A DNA stretch of 64,000 bases from Io17-Chloro-G2 sp034420695 (lineage in GTDB: Bacteria > Chloroflexota > Dehalococcoidia > Lucifugimonadales > UBA3495), in contig DAOULB010000045.1 in the NCBI GenBank assembly GCA_034420695.1, positions 62,001 through 126,000 of the forward strand, given 5' to 3'. The translations under genes were made by a program, and so were the position numbers. Below the pieces are notes generated by a model. That model worked only from the letters and a program-made list of their open reading frames with translations. It did not search any database and was not told where the DNA came from. Below, piece by piece: positions 51,521-59,781 of this stretch (position 1 is the first letter of the stretch; each line of letters opens with the position of its first letter).

Positions 51521-51580
51521 CAGCAGCCCAGGAAATTTCTGCCCGGCGGCCTCACGGTCAATGGTTAACGGAGAGTCGAG

Positions 51581-51892
51581 ATGTACGTGGCAACAAACCG
51601 TATCAAGGTCCGTAAGCCCCACGGCCCGGACTTGGAAGGGCTTTTTGAACACCGGGGAGGGCTGGAACAGCAGGACGGCTTTTTGTGTTTCGAGTTGTGG
51701 AAGGCCAAAGGCGAGGAAGACCATGAGGAGTACTTGGTGGTCTCCCACTGGGACACCAAGGAAGCCCACGACTTGTGGACCAGGAGCGAGGCCTTCCGCC
51801 GGGCCCATACCGGCATGGGTGCGGACTTCATCATGGGCCGGGGTGAGTTCTCCGATTACGAAGTGCGGGTCGCCTCACGGGCCGGCGAGTAA
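51581..51892 (+). CDS. Antibiotic biosynthesis monooxygenase/HmoA-like domain protein
   Basis: A 103-residue ABM-fold protein of the kind seen in heme-degrading IsdG/HmoA and small monooxygenases (NRIKVRKPHGPDLEGLFEHR, GFLCFELWKA, YLVVSHWDTKEAHDLWTRSE, FRRAH). The family Asn, Trp and His positions used for heme ring distortion can be placed (N6, W and H in the last helix), but the assignment to heme degradation is only a possibility. Follows the SDR gene on the same strand. Confidence 0.8.
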   Translation: MYVATNRIKVRKPHGPDLEGLFEHRGGLEQQDGFLCFELWKAKGEEDHEEYLVVSHWDTKEAHDLWTRSEAFRRAHTGMGADFIMGRGEFSDYEVRVASRAGE

Positions 51893-51948
51893 TCTGCCGG
51901 GAAGCGGGTACCGGTGCAGGCGCCAAGGCCGGGAGCCCGTCAGTCCCA

Positions 51949-51957
51949 TGCTATAAT
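51949..51957 (+). promoter_or_regulatory. Extended -10 promoter element
   Basis: TGC followed by a consensus TATAAT (51952-51957) lies about 70 nt before the alpha/beta hydrolase gene. No convincing -35 was found, which is tolerated in extended -10 promoters. Confidence 0.5.
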
Positions 51958-52025
51958 CCCGCCGAACCTAACCCACGTTTCAAGCCCAAGATTCTGGAGA
52001 ACAGAAAGGGTTCTGGAGAGCGAGA

Positions 52026-52913
52026 ATGAAGCGCGCAGTGGAATTTTACAGCGAGGGCGTCAAGCTGTGCGGGGACGTCTATACCCCCGACGATTTGCAG
52101 ACCGGGGAGACTCGTTCGGCTGTGCTGCTGTGCCACGGCTATACTGGCGTCAAGGACCTATACCTGCCCGACAACGCCGCCTCGCTGAACCGCGCCGGCT
52201 ATGTCGCCATGACCTTCGACTACAAGGGATGGGGCGAAAGCGAAGGCTCCCGCAGCCGGTTGGCCCCTTACAGCCGGGTGGCCGACGTGCTGGCGGCCCT
52301 GACTTTCCTGGGCTTGCAGCCGGAGGTGGACGAGGACCGGATGGGGCTGTACGGCACCAGCTACGGCGGGGCCACCGTGTCCTGGGTGGCGGCCACAGAC
52401 CCACGGCCGAAGTGCGTCGTCAGCGTCGTGGGCATTGGCAATGGCGCGCGGTGGATGAGCCGGGTCCGCCGGGTTGACGAGTGGTTCGACCTGCAGGAGG
52501 TCTCCAAGGCCGACCGGGAGCAGCGGGCGATGACCGGACAGTCCCGCATGGTGGACCGGAGCGAAATTTTGCTTCCCGACCGGCAGTCGGCGGAGCTGGC
52601 CGCCGCGGCCCGGCGCAACAACCCCGCTGCGGTGGGGACCATCCCCGTGGAATATATTGACGATACCCTGGGATTCAACCCGGAATGGATAGTCGACAAG
52701 ATTTCACCCCGGCCCATCCTGTTCATCACTTCGGACAACGACCGCTTGGTGCTGAAGGAAGAGTCGGAGCAGCTATACGCCCACGCCAAGGAGCCGAAGA
52801 AGCTGGTGGTGCTGAAGGGTGTGGGGCACTACGAAGTGTACGCCGAACCCGCCTTCACCCAGGTCATGGCCGAGACCTTGGCTTGGTTCGAAGAGCACCT
52901 GCCCGCCAAGTAG
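52026..52913 (+). CDS. Alpha/beta hydrolase (dipeptidyl-peptidase/dienelactone-like)
   Basis: A 295-residue alpha/beta hydrolase. The oxyanion region is LLCHGYTGVKD, the nucleophile elbow is GTSYGGATVSW (Ser), the acid is in ITSDNDRLVL and the catalytic His is in GVGHYEVY. The sequence resembles the DUF1749/YcjY-like hydrolases. It begins after the extended -10 element and is convergent with RidA. Substrate unknown. Confidence 0.9.
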   Translation: MKRAVEFYSEGVKLCGDVYTPDDLQTGETRSAVLLCHGYTGVKDLYLPDNAASLNRAGYVAMTFDYKGWGESEGSRSRLAPYSRVADVLAALTFLGLQPEVDEDRMGLYGTSYGGATVSWVAATDPRPKCVVSVVGIGNGARWMSRVRRVDEWFDLQEVSKADREQRAMTGQSRMVDRSEILLPDRQSAELAAAARRNNPAAVGTIPVEYIDDTLGFNPEWIVDKISPRPILFITSDNDRLVLKEESEQLYAHAKEPKKLVVLKGVGHYEVYAEPAFTQVMAETLAWFEEHLPAK

Positions 52914-52958
52914 CTGGGGGCCTGGCAACCCAAGTAAGCAACTTCCTGGTAAGCCTGG

Positions 52959-53351
52959 TCAGGAAACCAGGGCAATGGCCTCTATCTCTATCTTCAGGTC
53001 CGGGTTGACCAGGGCGCTGACCTCGACCATGGTGCTCGCCGGATAAGGGGCACTGAAATACTCGCCCCGCACCTTGTGAATGGCGGCGTAATCCCCCACA
53101 TCGGTCACGAAAACCGTGACCTTGACCACGTCATCCAAGGTGGCCCCGCCCTCGGCCAGCACCGCTTTCACGTTCTCCAGCACCTGCCGGGTCTGGGCCT
53201 CTATGTCTCCAATTCCCACGGTTTCACCCTGGGAATTGCGGGCCACTTGGCCCGAAACGAACACCATGTTCCCCGCCGGTGCCTTGATGCCTTGGGACAT
53301 GATGCCTGTGGGCGTGGATAGCTGGGAGCTGACCAAGACTTCCTTAGCCAT
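52959..53351 (-). CDS. RidA/YjgF-family protein
   Basis: A 130-residue RidA superfamily protein. Features: FVSGQVARNSQGE, QTRQVLENVKAVLAEGG, DVVKVTVFVTD, and the end ALVNPDLKIEIEAIALV. The catalytic Arg of true RidA enamine deaminases (PxRS) is replaced: the segment reads YPASTMVEV, so classical 2-aminoacrylate deaminase activity is unlikely. GGAGG is 7 nt before ATG at 53351. It is the last gene of the minus-strand run. Confidence 0.92.
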   Translation of the reverse strand: MAKEVLVSSQLSTPTGIMSQGIKAPAGNMVFVSGQVARNSQGETVGIGDIEAQTRQVLENVKAVLAEGGATLDDVVKVTVFVTDVGDYAAIHKVRGEYFSAPYPASTMVEVSALVNPDLKIEIEAIALVS

Positions 53352-53384
53352 TGCTGGACCTCCGCATTATCGAGTGGCATAGAC

Positions 53385-53413
53385 AATGGCCCACCAGTTA
53401 GCGGTGGGCCATT
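53385..53413 (-). terminator. Hairpin between the selenoprotein candidate and RidA
   Basis: A perfect 11-bp stem (AATGGCCCACC/GGTGGGCCATT) with a 7-nt loop lies between the stop at 53454 and RidA. The downstream T-tract on the minus strand is short (TTGTCT), so terminator strength is uncertain. Confidence 0.6.
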
Positions 53414-53453
53414 CTTTGGGAACTATTCTCAGAGGTGAAACCCGCAGCGGGGG

Positions 53454-54062
53454 CTAGGACTGCCCCGCCTTGTCGATGGCCGCCCGCAGGTCTTCCACAC
53501 TCACGTCGCCCACCAGCAGCTCACCGTCAACCATGTAGGTTGGTGTCACTCCCACGCCCCGCTCCCGGGCGGCGGCGTACTCGTCCATAACCTGTTGCCG
53601 GTAGCGCCCCGACTCCAGCAAGGGGGCCAGTTCCGCCCAGTTGAGGCCGCTCTGCTCGGCGGCTTCCTGCAGGGCGGAAAGTTTTCCAAAGTCGACGTCC
53701 TGCTCCCAGTACCCCTTGGCGATTGCGTGGTGGAACTCGCCGTCCCGACCCTGCTCCTTGGCGTACATGGTGGCTTCGTGGGCCAGCTTGGTATTGGGAG
53801 ACCACTTGGGGCGGCGCATCACCAAACCAACGCCCTCGGCCCGGGCCTGCATGGCGGGGTTGAGGCCGGTCTCGGACTCGCCTTCCCGCTGGGGCCGCGG
53901 TTCGCCTTCATCGGGCTTGTCGGGGTTCAGCAGGTAGGGCCTGCGGTCGATTGCTATAGAGGTCTCAGATGCAACCTTGTCGAGCCTGCCCAGGCCGACG
54001 TAGCAGAAGGGTCAAGTGTAGTCGTACCAGACTGTTACTTGCACGGGCGAATTCGTGGTCAT
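53454..54062 (-). CDS. DsbA/FrnE-family thiol oxidoreductase with UGA at the catalytic Cys: predicted selenoprotein
   Basis: The frame from ATG 54062 (AGGAGG 6 nt upstream) to the stop at 53454 is 202 codons and is open except for one TGA at codon 17 (54012-54014). The reading around it is VWYDYT-U-PFCYVGLG: the UGA falls exactly on the first Cys of the DsbA/FrnE CxxC active site, and Cys20 is kept. Both halves belong to one domain: the thioredoxin strand before it, and RRPYLLNPDKPDEG, the helical insert and the cis-Pro loop GVTPTYMV after it. A hairpin 12-20 nt downstream fits a bacterial SECIS. FrnE-type proteins are thiol-disulfide oxidoreductases. An ordinary nonsense mutation at this one codon would be a remarkable coincidence. 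No selA, selB or selC gene is inside the window. Confidence 0.85.
53979..53999 (-). promoter_or_regulatory. Putative bacterial SECIS element
   Basis: On the minus strand, GTCGGCCT and AGGC-U-CGAC pair as an 8-bp stem with one bulged U and a GGGC apical loop. The loop starts 20 nt after the UGA and begins with G, meeting the published bSECIS rules (loop 16-37 nt from UGA, G among its first two bases, upper stem of at least 4 bp). A bulged U also occurs in the Escherichia coli fdhF element, although there on the 5' side. Confidence 0.7.
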
Positions 54063-54113
54063 GATTTACCTCCTGTTTTCACTGGGTCAAGTGGCGGGAT
54101 GAAATAGCACCGG

Positions 54114-54431
54114 TTACTTCCACTCCCCGTCCGTGGGCCAGATGTTGCTGCTGCCCCGCCCGGCACCGGTGGGCCCTTCGTCCCGCCAGTCCGCCACGGT
54201 ATCACGCCACTTGATGAAGTGGGGCGCTTGGGTGTGGGCTTGGAAGGCCGCCTCATCTACGTACACTTCGTAGAGCCACACGCGGTTTGAATCGGCTGCA
54301 TCCTGGATTACGTCGAAACGCAGGCAACCGGGCTCGTCGTTGACCGAGCCCCGGGCGTCGTCCAGCAGCGCTTCGATGAATTCGTCCTTGTGCCCCTCCT
54401 TAATCTGGATGGGGGCGATAATTACATACAT
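54114..54431 (-). CDS. Antibiotic biosynthesis monooxygenase-family protein (YgiN-like)
   Basis: A 105-residue ABM-fold protein: MYVIIAPIQIKEGHKDEF, the EPGCLRFDVIQDAADSNR segment and VWLYEVYVDEAAFQAHTQ, HFIKWRDTV are characteristic of YgiN-type quinol monooxygenases and LsrG-like proteins. AGGAGG lies 4 nt before ATG at 54431. It sits 51 nt upstream of the selenoprotein candidate on the same strand. Confidence 0.88.
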   Translation of the reverse strand: MYVIIAPIQIKEGHKDEFIEALLDDARGSVNDEPGCLRFDVIQDAADSNRVWLYEVYVDEAAFQAHTQAPHFIKWRDTVADWRDEGPTGAGRGSSNIWPTDGEWK

Positions 54432-54493
54432 AATTCCTCCTTTGGTGCACTGCTTTGGGGAAGCGTGGTTGCCTGGTGCAGCGGGATGGCCGG

Positions 54494-55261
54494 CTAAAGC
54501 TCTGCTTCCACCCGGCTACGGAAGTCCTCGGCGCCAATCCGCAGCAATCCCCAAGCCGACACAGTAACGAAGTTGGCGCCCAGCTTGATGAATTCGGCCA
54601 CGCCCGCAGCGTCGGAAGGCGAGTTGCCGCCCACGCCCACGTTCTTGCCCGCGGCGCGAATCCTGGGTACGACCTGGCTCATGAGGTTCCGTACCTCGGC
54701 CGGGGAGGCGTTGCCCATGCTCTGGCCCAAGTCCCCGGCGGCAACGTGGAATACGTCCACTCCCGGAACGTTGAGAATCTGGTCCAGGTTTTCCACCGCC
54801 TCGGTGTCTTCGATCATGGGGATGACCATGGTCTGGGCGTTGACCCACTGGGTGGACTCGTTCCGGGAGGCGGTTATTCCGTAGTCGTGGGGGCGGCCGC
54901 CGCCAACTCCCCGGTAGCCTTCCGGGTAGTACCGGGCCGCACGGGTCACCGACTCAGCCTCCTCGCGAGTGTCCACGTGGGGAACGATAATTCCCTGCAC
55001 GCCGCGGTCCAGGAACCGCAGCACCGTGGCGTCGGCATGGTCCGGAATCCTGGCAATGGGAGTGATGCCGAATACCTCGGCAGCCCGGACCATGTGCTCA
55101 ACTTGGTCCAAGTCCGAAGGACCGTGTTCACAGTCGATCATGACGAAGTCGTACCCGATGAGCCCCAGTATTTCGATGATGTCCGGGGCGTACCGGGTGA
55201 CGATGCCGCCGTATACGACCTTACCTTCGGCCAGCTTGGCTTTTGTGTGGTTTGTGCGCAT
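54494..55261 (-). CDS. HpcH/HpaI aldolase family protein
   Basis: A 255-residue TIM-barrel class II aldolase of the HpcH/HpaI/citrate-lyase-beta family. Catalytic and metal residues can be seen: Glu-His in MIDCEHGP, the ARIPDH arginine, GVQGIIVPHVDTREEA, and MIEDTEAVENLDQIL with the metal-binding Glu. Enzymes of this family cleave 2-keto-3-deoxy or 4-hydroxy-2-oxo acids to pyruvate plus an aldehyde, the last step of aromatic or sugar-acid breakdown, which fits the surrounding genes. Confidence 0.9.
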   Translation of the reverse strand: MRTNHTKAKLAEGKVVYGGIVTRYAPDIIEILGLIGYDFVMIDCEHGPSDLDQVEHMVRAAEVFGITPIARIPDHADATVLRFLDRGVQGIIVPHVDTREEAESVTRAARYYPEGYRGVGGGRPHDYGITASRNESTQWVNAQTMVIPMIEDTEAVENLDQILNVPGVDVFHVAAGDLGQSMGNASPAEVRNLMSQVVPRIRAAGKNVGVGGNSPSDAAGVAEFIKLGANFVTVSAWGLLRIGAEDFRSRVEAEL

Positions 55262-55317
55262 AACTCACCCGCCTTCAGGGTCCATCCTTGGCTTTCGATT
55301 GCAACGCCAACCCGCCC

Positions 55318-56421
55318 CTAGTTGTCCCCGGCCGGGGCGGCGGCGGGCACGTCCTGGAAGTGGGGCATGACCTGGGTGGCGAAGAGCTCGATGGAGCGGA
55401 GCACTTTTTCTTGGGGGAGGCCCGGGAAGCCGAAGTTACCGAACACGTGGTTGATTCCCGCCTCTTGGGTCTGCTTGAGCCGTTCCACCACCACCTCCGG
55501 GGTTCCCCGCAGAGGCGGCAGGCCGGCGTGTCCCGGGTCGTCCCGGCGGTCCCTGTCACGCTGCCGGTTGGCCCAGTGTTCGTAGCCCTTGGCGATGTTG
55601 CCCTTGCTGTCCATGGGCATACCAATGGGGACCCCGTTGCTACCCGCGGAACGCAGGATGCGGGAAGCGAAGTCTTCCAAGCCGACGGGGTCCTGCTCTG
55701 CCTCCTCCATGGTGGGGGCCACGTAGATGGCCTTGGACATGGCCGGGTCAAGGTGGGAGTGGGGATGGCCGTAGAAGTCCATGCGGTCCCGCCAGGCCTT
55801 GATGACCTGGGGAGCTTGCCCCAGGATGTCGGTGGGGCCGCCGGCGATTACCTGAATGTTGCGGCTGGCGGCAAAGTCGATGCTCTCCGGGCTGGTGCTC
55901 ACTGCTTGGAAGAGTGGCGGGTAGGGTTGCTGCAGCGGCTTGGGGAGCACCCACAGGTCCTCCACGTTGGTGAACTTGCCGTGGAAGGTCAGCCGCTCCT
56001 CCGTCCAAGCCCGGATGATTACATCGACGGCCTCTTGGAACCGATCCCGGCTCTCGTCCATGCTGACGCCGACGCCCTCGAACTCCTGGGCTTGGTAGCC
56101 GGAGCCAATGCCGAAGTTGAGCCGCCCGCCACTGATAACGTCGAGCATGGCCGTCTCTTCGGCCAGCAGGATAGGGTTATGCAGGGGCAGGACGATTACG
56201 GCGGTGCCGATGCGGACATTCTTGGTCCGGGCCGCCACAGCACCCATGAAGGGGAAGATGCCCGAAAGCAGGCCGTGGCGGGAGAAGCGGTGCTCCCCCA
56301 GCCAAACCTCGTCCATTCCCAGCTTATCGGCGAGTTCTATCTGCTCCAAGGCCTCGTTCAAGGTCTGGGCCTGGGTTTTGCTCTCGTGCCAGGCCCCTAT
56401 GGTGAATATTCCGAATTTCAT
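55318..56421 (-). CDS. LLM-class flavin-dependent oxidoreductase
   Basis: A 367-residue luciferase-like monooxygenase starting at ATG 56421 (GGGAGG 4 nt upstream; the frame is open to 56772 but that part is not homologous). Features: MKFGIFTIGAWHESKTQ, LGMDEVWLGEHRFSRHG, NVRIGTAVIVLPLHNPILLAE, GGRLNFGIGSGYQ, and a C-terminal GTPEVVVERLKQ-like segment. Likely FMN or F420 dependent. It lies between an aldolase and a VOC gene on one strand. Confidence 0.88.
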   Translation of the reverse strand: MKFGIFTIGAWHESKTQAQTLNEALEQIELADKLGMDEVWLGEHRFSRHGLLSGIFPFMGAVAARTKNVRIGTAVIVLPLHNPILLAEETAMLDVISGGRLNFGIGSGYQAQEFEGVGVSMDESRDRFQEAVDVIIRAWTEERLTFHGKFTNVEDLWVLPKPLQQPYPPLFQAVSTSPESIDFAASRNIQVIAGGPTDILGQAPQVIKAWRDRMDFYGHPHSHLDPAMSKAIYVAPTMEEAEQDPVGLEDFASRILRSAGSNGVPIGMPMDSKGNIAKGYEHWANRQRDRDRRDDPGHAGLPPLRGTPEVVVERLKQTQEAGINHVFGNFGFPGLPQEKVLRSIELFATQVMPHFQDVPAAAPAGDN

Positions 56422-56581
56422 GCCGCCTCCCGGTGGAGTTTTGAGAATTTGAGGGCAGGCCGAAGCAGCGGCTCTACCCCGCTTGGGGACTACGTGGGCA
56501 GAATACCCGCTATACCCGCCGGATTCAAGGCGGGCTCGTTGGCGGGAAGATGCCGCGCCCCGCCCCCGGCTGGATCGGCTG

Positions 56582-57058
56582 CTAGGGCTGGGCTGCTTCG
56601 GGAGGGGCCGGCGGGCGTTCCAGAAGTTCCAGCCAGTTGCCGTCGGGGTCCTGCATGTAACAGCCCTTTCTGGCCAGCGGGTACACGGCTCCGGGGCGCT
56701 CCGCCGGCGGGCTAACGAACCTGACGCCCTTGGCCGACAGTTCCTGGTGGAAGGCGTCCAGGTCATCCACAATTACGCCCAAGTGGGTCGCTCCCACTTG
56801 GTGGCGTTGGGGCAGGGTGACTTCGCCGCCAGGCGGGTTCAGATACTGGATCAGTTCCACCGAGTGGCGCATGTCCCCCGGCCCGAGGTACACAATGTGC
56901 AGCCGGGCACCGGGATAGCCCACCAACTCGGAAACGAAGTCGCCTTCCAGTATCTGGTCCCTTTCCTCCTTGAGCCCCAGCAGGTCCCGGTAGAAGGCCC
57001 GTGATCGCTCCATGTCGCTGACCACGAACCCGGTGTGGTTCATCCATTCTACTTCCAT
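56582..57058 (-). CDS. VOC-family (glyoxalase/extradiol dioxygenase-like) protein
   Basis: A 158-residue VOC protein. The metal ligands His (NHTGFVVSDMERSRAFY), His (GATHLGVIVDD) and Glu (NWLELLERP) are all in place, and the RAFYRDLLGL helix is typical of methylmalonyl-CoA epimerase and lactoylglutathione-lyase-like proteins. GGAGG is 9 nt before ATG at 57058. Complete metal site, substrate unknown. Confidence 0.9.
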   Translation of the reverse strand: MEVEWMNHTGFVVSDMERSRAFYRDLLGLKEERDQILEGDFVSELVGYPGARLHIVYLGPGDMRHSVELIQYLNPPGGEVTLPQRHQVGATHLGVIVDDLDAFHQELSAKGVRFVSPPAERPGAVYPLARKGCYMQDPDGNWLELLERPPAPPEAAQP

Positions 57059-57118
57059 TGGTGTCTACCTCCAGCCTCTACCTCGAGTTGCTGCCGCTGC
57101 GGGCCGGGCCTTGGAACC

Positions 57119-57946
57119 TCAACCGCCGAGGAATTCTTGGACTACCCTTACGAACTCCTCGGGCCGCTCCAAGTGGGGCAGGTGGCCGGAATCCAACTGG
57201 ACTAGTTGGCAGTCGGGGATTGCGCCGCTGGTCTTGGCGGCGATTTCAGGGCCCATCAGGTCACTGAGCAGGCAATGAATCAGCATGGTGGGGCACTGGA
57301 CCTTGGCCAGCACGTCATAGACCGGGGCTGGCCTTGGCCTTGACCCGTACACCAGCGGATGGGCCAAGGAGGAGACCCACTGCTCGTTGACCAGTTGTTG
57401 AAACCCGGTTTGAAGGACTATGTCCATGGCTTCTCGGCCCAGCCGGGAGAACCGGTCGAACTGCCTGAGCCAGGTCTCTATCTCCGCGGGCGTATAGAAC
57501 ACCTCGGGGCGGCTCTGCATGGGGTCGCCCGACGGAGCGCCGGTGGACTCGGCGCCTACGTCCACGATGACCATCCGCTCTACCTGCTCCGGGTAAGTAG
57601 CGGCGTAGGTCATGCCGATCTTGCCGCCCATGGACTGGCCCACGTAGGTGAGCTTGTCCATGCCCAGGGCAGTGGTCAACTCACGGAAGTCCTGCACGTA
57701 GTCCGCGGTCTCGTAGCTCCCCTTGGGGTCATAGTCGCTCTTGCCCCGGCCCCGGGCCGTGACTGCAACGACGTGGTACTTGTCGCGAAAGGCGGGAGCG
57801 GTCAGGTCCCAGTAGAGGGCGTTGGCCACAGCCCCGTGGGCCAGGAACAGGTGCGGCAAGTGGGGGTTACCCCAGTCGGTGTAGTGGATATTCAGGCCGT
57901 TGACCAGCATCCGGTGCTCGGTGTACTGCTTTTCTTTTACTTGCAA
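57119..57946 (-). CDS. Alpha/beta hydrolase (2-hydroxymuconic-semialdehyde-hydrolase-like)
   Basis: A 275-residue alpha/beta hydrolase. Oxyanion turn FLAHGAVANA, nucleophile elbow YVGQSMGGKIG, acid in LIHCLLSDLMG (possible) and catalytic His in QLDSGHLPHLERP. The layout resembles meta-cleavage-product hydrolases and haloperoxidase-like esterases. Located between the GMC oxidoreductase and the VOC gene on the same strand. Confidence 0.9.
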   Translation of the reverse strand: MQVKEKQYTEHRMLVNGLNIHYTDWGNPHLPHLFLAHGAVANALYWDLTAPAFRDKYHVVAVTARGRGKSDYDPKGSYETADYVQDFRELTTALGMDKLTYVGQSMGGKIGMTYAATYPEQVERMVIVDVGAESTGAPSGDPMQSRPEVFYTPAEIETWLRQFDRFSRLGREAMDIVLQTGFQQLVNEQWVSSLAHPLVYGSRPRPAPVYDVLAKVQCPTMLIHCLLSDLMGPEIAAKTSGAIPDCQLVQLDSGHLPHLERPEEFVRVVQEFLGG

Positions 57947-58059
57947 GACGCTCCTCTCTCGCCCTTCCGGGCATTCAGCTTGACTGTTCGCCCCCGGCCA
58001 TCATCCCGGGACTGTACAAGGACTATGTCCTCTCCCCAAAGAACTGAACGGGGCTTGTG

Positions 58060-59607
58060 CTACCGGCCCTCCTTGATGTAGTCCGAGACCTTCTCCCCGA
58101 TCATTATGGTGGTGGCGTTGGTGTTGGCGCGGATGCAGTCGGGCATTACCGAGGCGTCGGCCACCCTCAAGCCCTCCACGCCCTTGACCTTCAGGAACTG
58201 GTCCACCACCGCCATTGGGTCCGAGTCCGGGCCCATCTTGCAAGTCCCGGACACGTGGTGAGAGGTGCCAGAGTTGCGCCTGAGCCACTCGTTCAGCGCT
58301 TCGTCAGATTCCAACTCCTCGTCGGTAGGCATGATGCGTTCCAGCAGGATTTCGGAGAAGGAGGGATGGTCGGCGACGCGGACGCCCAGCCGTATCGCCT
58401 CCCTCATACGGCGCAAGTCCTCTTCTTCTTGGTAGTAGTTGTAGTTCAAGAGAGGCTGCACGTGGGGGTCGGTGGACTGCAGGGTCAACTCTCCCTTCCC
58501 CAGGGCCAGTTGCAAGCTGGCGCTGATGCCGATGTAGTTGCGGTCCTCGTCAATTTCTACGTGGGCCGGGCGGTGTTCGCTGGTCATCAGCATGGGGCTG
58601 AGCTGCATGTCGTTGCGCAGGTCCGAGCCCTCCACGGTGTAACGCAGTCCCACTTGAATTACCGGCGCTTGAACGTCGGGCTTCTCCCCGGTGGCGTAGT
58701 AGATTGCCGAAGCAGCCGGGTGGTCCCGCAGGTTCTGGCCCACGCCGGGGAGGTCTTGTACCACTTCGATTCCGAAGCTCCGGAGGTGTTCCGCCGGCCC
58801 TACTCCCGAGAGCATCAATAGCTGCGGAGAGGCGATGGCCCCGCTGCTCACCACAATCTCGTCACCCTCAACTGTAAAAACCTCGCCGCCGCTTTCGGCT
58901 TCAACTCCCACGGCCCGATTTCCATTGAAGATAATCCGCCGGGCTGTGACGCTACCCCTGACTGTAAGGTTAAGGCGGTGGCGGGCCAGGTCAAGGTAGG
59001 TAAGCGCCATGCTCATGCGCACGCCGTCTATGGTGTTGCGAGCCCTGGGGGAGATACCGGTGGACTCGGGGTGGTTCTGGTCCTCGTCTATGGGATATCC
59101 CTCGGCCACACAGGCCGCCTCGAAGGCCACGGCGTGGGGCATCCACTCGGTGCGGGGGGAGCGGCGTACGGGTACCGGGCCCTCAGAGCCGTGGAAGTCG
59201 CTGCCGCCAAAGTCCAGGTCGGTTTCCAGCTTGTTGAAGTAGGGCAACACCTTGGTGAAGCCCCATTCGTCGTTGCCCCACTCGGCCCAACGGTCATAGT
59301 CCTCGGGGATGCCACGGAAGAGCACCTGCCCGTTCACTGCGCTGGAGCCGCCGGTGGCCTTGCCCCTGGGAATAGTCAGCTCGGTCTGCTCCGATGTCAT
59401 CCTGGCGGTGTATCCCCAGTTGTGGGGACCGTAGGCCGAGAGCCAGACGTTGTTGCCGAGCTTGAGGTCTTCCGGCAACTGCTCGAACTCCGGGTAGTCG
59501 GGACCGGCCTCCAATAGCAGCACCGAGCGGTTAGGGTCTTCCGACAAGCGGCTGGCGATGGTGCACCCGGCGGACCCGCCTCCCACCACTATGACGTCGT
59601 ACTTCAT
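58060..59607 (-). CDS. GMC-family FAD-dependent oxidoreductase (choline dehydrogenase-like)
   Basis: A 515-residue GMC oxidoreductase. N-terminal dinucleotide fold YDVIVVGGGSAGCTIASRL, the GMC_1 signature (TIPRGKATGGSSAVNGQVLFRG), GMC_2 signature (GAIASPQLLMLSGVGP), and the C-terminal active-site His in GTSHHVSGTCKMG followed by VADASVMP and N-A-N-T. Members oxidise alcohols such as choline, aliphatic or aromatic alcohols. GGAGG is 6 nt before ATG at 59607. First gene of the minus-strand run down to 52959. Confidence 0.93.
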   Translation of the reverse strand: MKYDVIVVGGGSAGCTIASRLSEDPNRSVLLLEAGPDYPEFEQLPEDLKLGNNVWLSAYGPHNWGYTARMTSEQTELTIPRGKATGGSSAVNGQVLFRGIPEDYDRWAEWGNDEWGFTKVLPYFNKLETDLDFGGSDFHGSEGPVPVRRSPRTEWMPHAVAFEAACVAEGYPIDEDQNHPESTGISPRARNTIDGVRMSMALTYLDLARHRLNLTVRGSVTARRIIFNGNRAVGVEAESGGEVFTVEGDEIVVSSGAIASPQLLMLSGVGPAEHLRSFGIEVVQDLPGVGQNLRDHPAASAIYYATGEKPDVQAPVIQVGLRYTVEGSDLRNDMQLSPMLMTSEHRPAHVEIDEDRNYIGISASLQLALGKGELTLQSTDPHVQPLLNYNYYQEEEDLRRMREAIRLGVRVADHPSFSEILLERIMPTDEELESDEALNEWLRRNSGTSHHVSGTCKMGPDSDPMAVVDQFLKVKGVEGLRVADASVMPDCIRANTNATTIMIGEKVSDYIKEGR

Positions 59608-59650
59608 GGTTTACCTCCGTCCCCTATGGAAATCCGATTGGAAACACTTC

Positions 59651-59692
59651 AGCGTTCTTTCAATAGCGTTCTTTCAATAGCGTTCTTTCAAT
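59651..59692 (+). repeat. Three tandem copies of a 14-bp repeat
   Basis: AGCGTTCTTTCAAT occurs three times head to tail at 59651, 59665 and 59679 with no mismatch, between the divergent GMC and arginase-family genes. It would lie in the leader or promoter of the GMC gene. Slippage-prone, with a copy number that may vary between strains. Confidence 0.85.
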
Positions 59693-59781
59693 GTTGCTGG
59701 CAATTATACAAACCCGCGCTGTATCATCCAACCAAGAACCCATTTGGGCCCTTGTTTCAACCCGCCCAACGGACTTATTGA

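Noticed and set aside
53454..53852. DsbA-like gene starting at an internal Met (53852)
   Set aside because: This start would delete the thioredoxin strand and active site; the upstream frame is continuous to a strong ribosome binding site if UGA is read as Sec.
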